Positions 8,116 through 15,224 of a stretch of 25,131 bases of DNA are shown here, one piece after another (position 1 is the stretch's first letter; every line of letters starts with the position of its first letter). The position numbers and the translations under genes were made by a program. The DNA is from Chloroflexota bacterium (GTDB lineage: Bacteria > Chloroflexota > Dehalococcoidia > Lucifugimonadales > JADFKI01), in NCBI GenBank assembly GCA_022565015.1, contig JADFKI010000017.1, forward strand, positions 1 to 25,131. The letters run 5' to 3'. Below the pieces are notes generated by a model. It was not told the origin of the DNA. It saw only the letters and a list, made by a program, of their open reading frames with translations, and searched no databases.

Positions 8116-8215
8116 TCGCAAGACCCCACCCGTTATGAAATCCGTCCCGCATCTTGACCTCGCAGGGCGGATCGAACGCGCGCCAAGTCATTATCTTACC
8201 GCACCCTACCCGCCT

Positions 8216-8248
8216 GTCGGCGAGGGATTTGTAGAAGATATCGCCGAC
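8216..8248 (+). other. inverted repeat in the dnaB leader
   Basis: Perfect 8-bp arms GTCGGCGA (8216-8223) and TCGCCGAC (8241-8248) with a 17-base loop lie 29 bases before the dnaB start. No T-run follows, so it is not a standard terminator. It could be an attenuator or a protein site. Confidence 0.35.
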
Positions 8249-8277
8249 TGATCTTAACTCACCGAAGGGGTCCGCAC

Positions 8278-9654
8278 GTGTACGCAGAACGCCTACCTCC
8301 GCACGATATACCCTCTGAAGAGTCCGTCATTGGATCGATACTGATAGACGGAGACTGCTTTGGCAGCGTCGCCTCGATACTGAAGACCGAGGACTTTTAT
8401 AGTGAGAAAAATCGCTGGTGCTACGAGGCCTGCGAGGCGCTGTTTAACCGAAGCAGCGCCATAGACCAGGTCTCCGTTTCCAACCAGCTTGGCCTGGAAG
8501 AGCGACTCGAAGCCGTGGGTGGCCCTTCATACCTCGGCCATCTCGTCATGGTGGTCCCCACCTCCGTGCATGTGGAGCATTACGCCCAGATCGTTCAGCG
8601 GACATCGACGCTGCGCCAGCTGATAGAGGTCGGCGGCCGCATTGCGGGAATAGGCTACGAGGGCACGGCCGACGCCGACGAAGCATTGAACAGGGCCGAA
8701 GAGCTTGTATTCCGCATACGCTCGGGCCGGGGCTCCGGGGACTTCGTGCACATCCGCGAGGTACTCGACACCTACATGCGTGAGAGCCTCGCCCTACACG
8801 GGCCCGACGCCTCCCACCTGGCGCCCATCGTTTCCGGATTCGCAGACATTGACAAGCTGCTGGGCGGCGGACTCCAGCGCTCGGACTTGATCGTCCTCGC
8901 CGCGAGGCCGAGCCTCGGAAAGAGCACGTTGGCCTTCAACATCGCGCGCAACGCGGCTGAGCGTGGAGCTTCGGTGGGGATATTCAGCCTGGAGATGAGC
9001 CGGGAGCAGATCGCCATGCGTCTATTGGCCAGCGAGGCCAACGTGGACAGCTACAGGCTCCGCCTCGGACTGCTAAGCGAGGCCGAGGAGCGCCGAATCA
9101 TCGATGCCAACGGCATGCTTTCCGACCTGGCAATCTACATAGACGATTCGCCCTTCCAGTCGGTCGTGGAAATGCGGGCCAAGGCTCGCAGGCTTCACGC
9201 CGAACGAGGGCTGGACCTGCTGATTATCGACTACCTTCAGCTTATCGGCGGAAACGGCCGAGTCGACAATCGCGCCCAGGAGATGGGTGAGATTTCCAGG
9301 TCTATCAAGGGCCTCGCCCGCGACCTGGACATTCCCATACTTGCCTGCTCTCAGCTGAGCCGCGCCGTGGAGCAGAGGCCCACGCACAGGCCGCTGCTCT
9401 CCGACCTGCGTGAGAGCGGCAGCATCGAGCAGGACGCGGACATCGTGGCCTTTATTTACAGGGAAGACGTCTATACAACGCGGGAGGAGTGGGAAAAGCG
9501 CAACCCTACAGCGCCCTATCCACAAAATATCGCCGAGATCATATTCGCCAAGCACCGCAACGGCCCCGTTGGCACGGTCCCCCTGTACTTCCGGAACGAG
9601 GTCGTGCGTTTCGAGAGCCTGGAGACCACCGCCCGCTCTGTAGAGTACGCATAG
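8278..9654 (+). CDS. dnaB: replicative DNA helicase DnaB
   Basis: 458 residues, standard length. The GTG start has GAAGGGG at 8264-8270. The N-terminal collar domain opens LPPHDIPSEESVIGSILID. The RecA-like domain has Walker A ARPSLGKST (209-217), IFSLEMSREQ, Walker B region LLIIDYLQLI, the SRSIKGLARDL helix and the hexamer-specific SQLSRAVEQR with the LRESGSIEQDAD arginine-finger region. No intein or insertion is present. It unwinds DNA at the fork as a hexamer. It is followed after one base by a DnaD-like protein and then the helicase loader, so the loader components are encoded together. Confidence 0.97.
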   Translation: MYAERLPPHDIPSEESVIGSILIDGDCFGSVASILKTEDFYSEKNRWCYEACEALFNRSSAIDQVSVSNQLGLEERLEAVGGPSYLGHLVMVVPTSVHVEHYAQIVQRTSTLRQLIEVGGRIAGIGYEGTADADEALNRAEELVFRIRSGRGSGDFVHIREVLDTYMRESLALHGPDASHLAPIVSGFADIDKLLGGGLQRSDLIVLAARPSLGKSTLAFNIARNAAERGASVGIFSLEMSREQIAMRLLASEANVDSYRLRLGLLSEAEERRIIDANGMLSDLAIYIDDSPFQSVVEMRAKARRLHAERGLDLLIIDYLQLIGGNGRVDNRAQEMGEISRSIKGLARDLDIPILACSQLSRAVEQRPTHRPLLSDLRESGSIEQDADIVAFIYREDVYTTREEWEKRNPTAPYPQNIAEIIFAKHRNGPVGTVPLYFRNEVVRFESLETTARSVEYA

Positions 9655-9655
9655 C

Positions 9656-10321
9656 ATGGGATTTCAGGGATTCCCACGGCGGGTACGTTCGATACCCGTG
9701 CCCGCTCCGCTTTTCGGTCCACTGCTCGAGGAGATCGACGACCTCGACGAGCTCAAGTGCACCCTGCGACTCGTGTGGCTCCTGCAGCAGAAGAAGGGTT
9801 TTCCTCGCTTCGTGACACAGCAAGAGGTATTCGCGGACCGCGTCTTGGCCTCTGCCCTCTCCGTCGACGGCAGACCGGACCAGGGCCGCGTCGAGGCAGC
9901 GCTGTCCAGGGCGGTCGGCAGAGGCACGCTGACAACGGCGACCGTGGAGCAGGGCGGCCAAAAGCACATGGCCTACGCCCTGAACACGGAGGCCGACAGG
10001 GAGGCCCTGGCCGATATCTCCACCTCCGCTCAACTGGATAAGGACCAGGAGCGCGAGCCCTGGGAAGCCGCCACCGAGCGCCCAAATATTTTCGCGCTGT
10101 ATGAAGCCAACATAGGCATGCTCGGTCCCATGATCGCCGACGAGCTTCGCGAGGCCGAGGACCTCTACCCGGTTGCCTGGATTGAAGACGCCTTCCGTGA
10201 GGCCGTCAGCCAGAACAGACGCAGCTGGAGATACATCTCACGAATTCTGGAGCGCTGGGACCAAGAAGGCAAACACGATGGAAAACCTGGGAGATATCTT
10301 AAAAAGACTCGAAACTACTAG
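9656..10321 (+). CDS. DnaD-like primosome protein (DnaB2 domain)
   Basis: 221 residues. The C-terminal half (about 143-205) is the DnaD/DnaB2 domain: NIFALYEANIGMLGPMIADE, AWIEDAFREAV and SWRYISRILERW. The last is the conserved YxxxIL.W motif used for single-stranded DNA binding. The N-terminal half (about 1-125) looks like a small winged-helix domain (EEIDDLDELKCTLRLVWLLQ). Such proteins act at primosome assembly in Firmicutes; here the position between dnaB and a helicase-loader gene supports the same role. The start is one base after the dnaB stop and the 3' end overlaps the next gene by 44 bases. Confidence 0.8.
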   Translation: MGFQGFPRRVRSIPVPAPLFGPLLEEIDDLDELKCTLRLVWLLQQKKGFPRFVTQQEVFADRVLASALSVDGRPDQGRVEAALSRAVGRGTLTTATVEQGGQKHMAYALNTEADREALADISTSAQLDKDQEREPWEAATERPNIFALYEANIGMLGPMIADELREAEDLYPVAWIEDAFREAVSQNRRSWRYISRILERWDQEGKHDGKPGRYLKKTRNY

Positions 10322-11672
10322 GGACTCATCCCTCGATAGGCCCCCTTCAGAACCGCTGGAGGATACGGCCGACCGAGAAAAGTGTCCTATCTGCGGGGAT
10401 AAGGGCTGGTTTTCGCTGGACCTTCCGGTTGGCCACTCCGAATTCGGACGCGCAATCACGTGCGAGTGCCAGGACTCCCTGATCCGGGAGGAGCGCTCAC
10501 TCAGGCTGTTGCGGTACAGCAACCTTGGCAATCTGACGCGGTTCACGTTCGAGTCCCTGGACCCCGACGGCAGGACTGAAGACCCCGAAAATCGGCTCCT
10601 GTTCAACGAGGCCTACGACGCCGCAAAGCGGTTCGCGGAGTCCCCCTCCGGCTGGCTGGTTTTCATAGGCCCGCACGGCGCCGGCAAGACGCATCTCGCC
10701 GCGGCCGCGGCCAATCAATGCATCGAAAACAACAGCGTCGTCTTCTTCGTTCACGTACCGGACCTGATGGACCACCTCAGGTCGACCTTCGGCCCTACCA
10801 GCGATATCTCGTACAGCGAGCTGTTTGACCAGGTCAAGAACACGCCCGTGCTGGTCCTGGACGGGCTCGACAGCCATACCAGCACTCCCTGGGCCGAGGA
10901 AAAGCTACGCCAGATCGTCAATCATCGCTTCAACTCCGAGCTGCCGACGCTGATCACCAGCGCGGCCGGCCTGGATGAGCTGGACCCCTACATCCGCAGC
11001 CGCATTCAGGGCATGGGAACGACCAGCAAGATAATGGAGGTCCGGAGTCGTGAGTCCATACAGGTCCACGGGTTGGGACGAATAGACGGTCAGATGCTGA
11101 ACCGAATGACCTTCGACACCTTCGACGTACGAGGCAACAACCCATCGGCGGGCCAGCGCGCGAGCCTGGAGGCGGCTTACCAGGCGGCCAAGAACTTTGC
11201 CGACGACCCGGACGGTTGGTTGACCTTTTTCGGCAATACGGGCGTCGGAAAGACTCATCTAGCAGTTGCCATAGCCGGAGAGCGCCGCAAACGAGGCCAC
11301 GCTGCTTTTTTTGCCTTCGTTCCGGAGCTGCTGGACTATCTCAGGTACACCTTCTCGCCTGAAAGCCGGGTCACCTACGACCGCATCTTCGACGAGGTAA
11401 AAAACACTCCACTTCTTATCCTGGACGACCTGGGTCAGGAGCACGGCAGCCCCTGGGCCGATGAAAAGCTCTACCAGATTATCGTGCACAGGCATAACAC
11501 CCGACAGCCAACGGTCGTAACCAGCATGCTGGACTTTGCCGACCATACCGGACCTATCGGCTCCCGAGTACGTGACCAATCCGTGGGCCAGCTAATTCGC
11601 ATAGACACGCCGGACTTTCGCATCACGCCGCGCAGCAGTCGCAGGAGAAGCGCCAGGAGCTCAAGCCGCTAG
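10278..11672 (+). CDS. tandem AAA+ helicase loader (two fused DnaC/DnaI-like domains)
   Basis: 464 residues from ATG 10278 (AGAAGG at 10264-10269). An N-terminal zinc knuckle, C36-P-I-C39 with C62-E-C64, resembles the DnaI/DnaC helicase-binding module. Two homologous AAA+ domains follow. Domain 1 (about 88-245) has Walker A GPHGAGKTH (131-139) and a Walker B reading VLVLDGLD, with glycine in place of the second acid. Domain 2 (about 277-445) has GNTGVGKTH (319-327) and intact ILDDL (381-385). Both repeat the lead-in 'F.S-D..GR/N' and 'FA..P.GWL', and both end in an SR-type arginine finger (IRSRI, IGSRV). The tail is Ser/Arg rich. Normal loaders have one AAA+ domain and about 250-310 residues. 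Likely role: loading DnaB at the origin or restart sites. Confidence 0.85.
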   Translation: MENLGDILKRLETTRDSSLDRPPSEPLEDTADREKCPICGDKGWFSLDLPVGHSEFGRAITCECQDSLIREERSLRLLRYSNLGNLTRFTFESLDPDGRTEDPENRLLFNEAYDAAKRFAESPSGWLVFIGPHGAGKTHLAAAAANQCIENNSVVFFVHVPDLMDHLRSTFGPTSDISYSELFDQVKNTPVLVLDGLDSHTSTPWAEEKLRQIVNHRFNSELPTLITSAAGLDELDPYIRSRIQGMGTTSKIMEVRSRESIQVHGLGRIDGQMLNRMTFDTFDVRGNNPSAGQRASLEAAYQAAKNFADDPDGWLTFFGNTGVGKTHLAVAIAGERRKRGHAAFFAFVPELLDYLRYTFSPESRVTYDRIFDEVKNTPLLILDDLGQEHGSPWADEKLYQIIVHRHNTRQPTVVTSMLDFADHTGPIGSRVRDQSVGQLIRIDTPDFRITPRSSRRRSARSSSR

Positions 11673-11675
11673 CGT

Positions 11676-12017
11676 ATGGCGATAGAGCAGTGCACCTTTT
11701 GCGGCATCGTGGCCGGGCGCATTCCTGCCCGCGTGCGCCACGAGGAAGAAGACTTCTTTGTCTTTGACAACCAGCTTGATTGGGCGCCCACGATGCTACT
11801 GCTTGTCCCTAGAACGCATCTGACCCAGAGCGAGCTGTGGCAGAGCGGCGACCTCTTCGGAAGGATCGGGGCTCTTGCGGTGAAGATGGGCAACCGCTTC
11901 TGCCCAAACGGATATCGAATTCTGTCCAACTTCGGCCATGACGCGATGCAGTCGCAGGACCACGGCCACATTCACGTGATCGGTGGAGCGCGCCTCGGTC
12001 TGTACGTGCGCCGGTAG
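11676..12017 (+). CDS. HIT-family (histidine triad) hydrolase
   Basis: 113 residues. The triad is H96-G-H98-I-H100-V-I-G-G near the C-terminus, the expected place, with H98 the predicted nucleophile. The N-terminus CTFCGIVAGRIPARV has the CxxC pair (C6, C9) that together with later histidines binds zinc in Hint-type proteins. Members hydrolyse nucleotide phosphoramidates or dinucleotides. The start is three bases after the helicase-loader stop, so it is probably co-transcribed with the replication cluster. The spacing between the N-terminal zinc pair and the triad is slightly short. Confidence 0.8.
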   Translation: MAIEQCTFCGIVAGRIPARVRHEEEDFFVFDNQLDWAPTMLLLVPRTHLTQSELWQSGDLFGRIGALAVKMGNRFCPNGYRILSNFGHDAMQSQDHGHIHVIGGARLGLYVRR

Positions 12018-12456
12018 CAACACCAATAACGTTCGCGTTCTTCATATCCACTCCGACTTCTGCTCCGCGCGTAGAGTTTTCAAGTTCCTCGGCAGCCCTT
12101 GTGTCTTAGCCCTCAAAATTCCTGTCCCTGGAGATGGGAACACACATACGAACTCGACCTCGCATGCATGGCCAATAAAAAGCCCCCCATGATGGCTGTA
12201 ACATGGGGGGCGTGCCCAGAAGGGGACACAGCCAGGAGGACTGCTAGTACGCCTTCAATATAGCGTTTCCGGTCAAGGCAGGGGTGAGCTTTCCGTTTTG
12301 GAATTGTTTGGCTTTTGTGCATGTCTCGCGACTACAGTAGCAGGCAACAATGGTGGGCTTCCCCGAACACTGCTCCAACTTTCTCAGGTCTCAACTGGCG
12401 CCCGAGCTTAGAGGGCTCGATCATCCAAATCGATGTCATCCCATTTCTGTGCTCTG
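12018..12456. other. 439-bp gene-free region after the HIT gene
   Basis: No convincing gene on either strand. It contains a strong minus-strand terminator at 12177-12211, which leaves an unusually long 245-base 3' region after the leftward membrane-protein gene. On the minus strand a TTGACC and a TATATT lie only 8 bases apart, too close for a promoter. An RNA gene hidden between 12457 and the terminator is possible but unsupported. Confidence 0.4.
12177..12211 (-). terminator. intrinsic terminator, minus strand
   Basis: A perfect 10-bp stem (12182-12191 with 12202-12211, six C/G pairs in a row) with a 10-base loop is followed on the minus strand by TTTTTATT (12181 downwards). It faces the leftward gene at 12457-13146. 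Confidence 0.85.
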
Positions 12457-13146
12457 TCATTCGGACGGCGCCACGGGCTCTTGCCGCCGCAGCACCACCA
12501 GCCCCATCACCCCAATCCACACCATAGAAATGACGAATGCGATGCCATTTTGGGCACCCAGCGCCTCCACCACAGGCTCAAGAACTGTCAGCCACGCAAA
12601 TATGACACCCAGAAGGCCCAGCCACCCGACCCACTTAGGTACTATAGACGTCCGAAGGCCGGCGAGCGCAAAGAGTAGTATCCCGATACCAAAAAGAAGC
12701 AAAAGGCCTATGTCGTTCGCTAGTTCTTTAATTCTATCCAGAGTGCCGGCAATCACCGTCAAGACCGGCTTGGCAGCGTCGCTTGCCTCCACGTAGCTCG
12801 GCGCCAGCTCATAGCCGACGCTAAGTTGTATTATTGCCGCGGCAATGAAAAGCAGCGCGCCCGTAAACATCGCCGCCACCGCGATCCAAAGCAATGCCCC
12901 CGCATCTCGCAGGGCCTGGAAGAACCCCAACGCGGCCGGGATGAGCAGCGCAGAGCCGAACACGGCGAGCCAAGTGGAGGTCAGAAAGGCAGCCCGGTTG
13001 TCGTTTACGGCCAGCAGGACCTGAGTAACGTCAGAAGAGTCCACCTGTCCCACTCCCGCGAAGTACACGACGGCCGCTGCGACAAAGCATACGAGTGCCA
13101 GGATGGCGCATACACCGCCAACTTTCACAAGGCTTACTCTCTCCAT
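12457..13146 (-). CDS. six-helix membrane protein (DUF4386-like)
   Basis: 229 residues, about six hydrophobic segments: near 8-30, 56-78, 84-108, 146-167, 172-192 and 200-220. The second loop has NDNRAAFLTSTWLAVFGSALLIPAALGFF-like sequence, which together with the size and topology resembles the DUF4386 family of integral membrane proteins. The similarity is from memory of the pattern, so the family call is tentative. AGGAG at about 13153-13158 precedes the ATG. It stands alone, convergent with the HIT gene. No catalytic motif is visible. Confidence 0.6.
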   Translation of the reverse strand: MERVSLVKVGGVCAILALVCFVAAAVVYFAGVGQVDSSDVTQVLLAVNDNRAAFLTSTWLAVFGSALLIPAALGFFQALRDAGALLWIAVAAMFTGALLFIAAAIIQLSVGYELAPSYVEASDAAKPVLTVIAGTLDRIKELANDIGLLLLFGIGILLFALAGLRTSIVPKWVGWLGLLGVIFAWLTVLEPVVEALGAQNGIAFVISMVWIGVMGLVVLRRQEPVAPSE

Positions 13147-13815
13147 GATTAGCTCCTTCGCTCATTCGGTATGGTTGGCCATTACCGTGGCACCCGCTGC
13201 ACGGCCAAGTCAACGGCCCCACCGTAAATCTACTGCAGCTTAGAGCCTAACACACTGCTCGCAGACCTTCCGCGAATGCTTGGGGGAGTGCATTTGTGGG
13301 GACTCGAACGCACGAGATATGCTGAAGATGCGCCTGACGCTGTCGATGAAAGGACCACCTGAGAACGGTGACCAAGCTAGAAGTAAGCTTGCCTTTGAGA
13401 GCGCCCACCGCACCAGCGTTCGCGTCGCCGGCTCACTACAATGATGTTCCTGGCAATCAGACCGCTATGCCGCGGTCCATATAACCAAGATTCCAACGAA
13501 CTGCCAAGTCCACCTTCTGGATACGAGATTCCTGGTCGAACCTGTCCTAAGCGAAGTCCAAGGGTTTGGAATCACAACGCAGTGGCAGGCCCGATTCCAT
13601 TGAGGACGCACGTCAGGGAAGAGCTCCCATCCGCCCAGGGCATACAGGAGCTCTCACGAATGTGTGGCACTACAGGTGGACCATCTCCAATAGTAAGCCT
13701 CGACCGCCAAATACAAGCGTGTGCATTGTGGGAGCAGCGTTCGAGCAACGGGTACCGACTCGAAAAACGACAACCGTCATTTTCCGAACACGGCTGAATC
13801 TTTTCCGAAGAAAAA
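13147..13815. other. 669-bp gene-poor region left of the tRNA-Glu remnant
   Basis: Open frames here (for example a 118-codon plus-strand frame at 13441-13797) have no ribosome site, no recognisable domain and biased composition, so I do not call a gene. It contains CTTAGAGCCTAAC (13239-13251), matching 13 bases of the MITE end and target site at 21295-21307, and a degenerate copy (about 13537-13562) of a REP-like motif resembling GTCCTGAGC..GTCGAAGGG, which also occurs inside that MITE. The region may be decayed mobile DNA. Confidence 0.4.
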
Positions 13816-13859
13816 GCTGGTAGCGCATACGGGATTCGAACCCGTGGTCTCCGCCTTGA
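13816..13859 (-). repeat. 44-bp exact copy of the 3' half of tRNA-Glu (putative att site)
   Basis: Bases 13816-13859 are identical to 15018-15061, which cover the T arm, acceptor 3' strand, encoded CCA and half the anticodon arm of the intact tRNA-Glu. Identity stops sharply at the anticodon loop. Beyond it (13860-13896) only scattered D-arm-like similarity remains and no acceptor or anticodon stem can form, so this is not a functional tRNA. The distance between copies is 1202 bp. The copy lies on the 3' side of the intact gene, as expected for the displaced tRNA end of an integrated element. Confidence 0.75.
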
Positions 13860-13896
13860 CAGGTGGTCGGCCACAAAGTCGCTAAACCGCGTCCCC
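13860..13896 (-). pseudogene. degenerate 5' half of a tRNA-Glu-like sequence
   Basis: Continuing from the 44-bp repeat, the minus strand reads a D-arm-like GTTTAGCGAC (compare GTCTAGCGGC in the intact gene) and CCACC in place of CCGCC, with a 6-base anticodon loop. The acceptor 5' strand does not pair with the retained 3' strand. It could be a decayed full tRNA copy or chance similarity. Confidence 0.35.
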
Positions 13897-14057
13897 TATC
13901 AGTCTATACAGCCCTTACTTTTCTTGCGTTTTAGATACAAGTTAAGATCACCATTAATCTTAATAAACTGTCCAATCGACATCATTCAACCCAGGGAGGG
14001 CTTTTAAATGGGGGTTGTTCTCTTACTCTCAACACAAGGCTGTGCTCCGCGATGAAC

Positions 14058-14351
14058 CTACATCGAGAAGAGCCCTTTCATTATGATAACGAGCAGTCCC
14101 GCTACCTCAGCAATTGTGGCTGCTACGAGCGAGGCCATTGCAACATCGCTGAGCTCGGTGATTCCAAACCCGTTGAGGAAGAAAAGGACAATGGTCGCAA
14201 CATTGACTAATACAAAAATGGCGAGAAGGGTGTAGGTCGTGACGTTTTGGAGTTTCTGTCGTTGGAGTCTTATCTGCAGTCCTTGCTGCCGAACTATCTG
14301 CTCTAGGGTTATTTCTCTCTGGCCACCCTCTGTGCCAGTAGCATCCGACAA
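14058..14351 (-). CDS. small membrane protein in the tRNA-Glu element
   Basis: 97 residues from a TTG start at 14351; GAGGTGA lies just upstream, overlapping the end of the RHH gene region, so the two are translationally linked. Residues 1-37 are polar with an amphipathic helix (EQIVRQQGLQIRLQRQKLQ), followed by two membrane helices (about 39-61 and 70-93) joined by NGFGITELSD. I do not recognise the family. Together with the RHH protein it forms a two-gene leftward unit inside DNA bounded by the tRNA-Glu repeats. A role as membrane effector or toxin partner is inference only. Confidence 0.6.
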   Translation of the reverse strand: MSDATGTEGGQREITLEQIVRQQGLQIRLQRQKLQNVTTYTLLAIFVLVNVATIVLFFLNGFGITELSDVAMASLVAATIAEVAGLLVIIMKGLFSM

Positions 14352-14362
14352 GGCCAGTCACC

Positions 14363-14572
14363 TCATGTTAGGAGGATCTTAGTTTCTATAACGTCCCCGT
14401 CAACGATGGCAAGGCTCTTGCCCTTGTCCTTCTCCTCGTCGGCAAAATTGCGGAGAGCAATACCTTCACGCACGACGTCAGTCATGCTCTTGCCATTCTT
14501 CTTGGCTAGTTTGAGAAGTTTTTGATAAGTTTCCTCGTTAAGCTCCAGTGTCATCCGATGGGCCTTTGCCAT
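14363..14572 (-). CDS. ribbon-helix-helix DNA-binding protein (CopG/Arc-like)
   Basis: 69 residues from ATG 14572, with GGGAGG 11 bases upstream; a TTG at 14599 in frame lies before that ribosome site and is rejected. The N-terminal strand RMTLELNEETYQKLLKLAKK and the second helix SMTDVVREGIALRNFA are a clear RHH fold. The C-terminus, SLAIVDGDVIETKILL, resembles the short strand pair seen in many small CopG-type proteins. It is the first gene of the pair with the membrane protein 11 bases downstream. Two 10-bp repeats just upstream of its ribosome site suggest autoregulation. Confidence 0.72.
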   Translation of the reverse strand: MAKAHRMTLELNEETYQKLLKLAKKNGKSMTDVVREGIALRNFADEEKDKGKSLAIVDGDVIETKILLT

Positions 14573-14605
14573 TCCAGTCTTGGCCTCCCTTCTATTCAAC
14601 TGCTA

Positions 14606-14629
14606 GCTGTATGCTATACGCTGTATGCT
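14606..14629 (-). promoter_or_regulatory. direct-repeat operator for the RHH gene
   Basis: GCTGTATGCT occurs at 14606-14615 and again at 14620-14629, 14 bases start to start. On the minus strand these fall between a TACAAT -10-like box (14634-14639) and the RHH ribosome site. RHH repressors typically bind tandem sites of this sort, so autorepression is likely. Confidence 0.5.
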
Positions 14630-14639
14630 TTCTATTGTA

Positions 14640-15017
14640 TATAGACTACATGGTAAATGTGCATTTGTACAGCAGATCTCATGCATTTCATATACGGCGG
14701 CAGCGTTCTTGCATCGTTTGAAACGCCCGACTACATCCAAATAACAGCGCCAGACGCTATCCACGTCGCCGGCACAAGCCCTCTATCCCACCACCGCCGG
14801 ACATAGTAATTCATCCCTCTTGCAGATGCTTGAACGGTCTCTCGTGCGGACCTACTTCGCAAGGCCACGTGGTTCACACCATCAGGCACCATGCCTCGAA
14901 AGAGCTTCGAAACCCCTCGCGATAACTCCCATGAAAGCGAATCTACCTAGAATCTCTTAACGCCCATGCTCTTTTTCATAGTGGTGAAATTCTTGGTGCA
15001 AATATGAAGAACAAGAG
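14640..15017. other. gene-free part of the tRNA-Glu element
   Basis: About 380 bases with no convincing open frame, RNA or repeat. No integrase or recombinase remnant is visible on either strand. Confidence 0.4.
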
Positions 15018-15019
15018 GC

Positions 15020-15096
15020 TGGTAGCGCATACGGGATTCGAACCCGTGGTCTCCGCCTTGAGAGGGCGGTGTCCTTGGCCGCTAGACGAATGCGCC
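15020..15096 (-). tRNA. tRNA-Glu (anticodon CTC)
   Basis: The minus strand folds into a full cloverleaf: acceptor GGCGCAT with ATGCGCT (one G-U), D arm GTCT/GGAC, anticodon stem CCGCC/GGCGG with loop CTCTCAA (anticodon CTC), T arm ACGGG/CCCGT with TTCGAAT, discriminator A and encoded CCA at 15020-15022. It strongly resembles E. coli tRNA-Glu in the D arm and anticodon stem. Its 3' half is repeated at 13816-13859. No T-run terminator is seen just downstream. Confidence 0.95.
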
Positions 15097-15114
15097 ACAC
15101 AGGGGCCAATAAGT

Positions 15115-15188
15115 TGGCTGGGGATAGAGGATTCGAACCTCTGCTTACAGATCCAGAATCTGTCGTCCTACCACTAGACGAATCCCCA
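15115..15188 (-). tRNA. tRNA-Gln (anticodon CTG)
   Basis: Acceptor TGGGGAT/ATCCCCA, anticodon stem ACAGA/TCTGT with loop TTCTGGA (anticodon CTG), T arm AGAGG/CCTCT with TTCGAAT, discriminator G and encoded CCA at 15115-15117. The U1-A72 pair is typical of tRNA-Gln. It lies 18 bases upstream of tRNA-Glu on the same strand, so the two are probably one transcript. Confidence 0.95.
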
Positions 15189-15224
15189 ACCTGGTAAGAA
15201 TTCTAGCAGGCCGGCTGGGCCTAA

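Noticed and set aside
7628..8191. Long minus-strand frames opposite the rplI tail
   Set aside because: They arise from the repetitive Glu/Asp codons of the L9 extension and give Ser- or Pro/Arg-only low-complexity protein.
8216..8248. Terminator between rplI and dnaB
   Set aside because: The inverted repeat has a 17-base loop and no T-run, so it does not meet the pattern.
13290..13330. tRNA T-arm-like sequence (GGACTCGAACG)
   Set aside because: The flanking bases do not pair into a T stem and no acceptor or anticodon arm can be found.
13441..13797. 118-codon plus-strand frame in the gene-poor region
   Set aside because: No ribosome site, no domain, Pro/Ser/Arg-rich composition; another overlapping frame is equally open, so coding is not supported.
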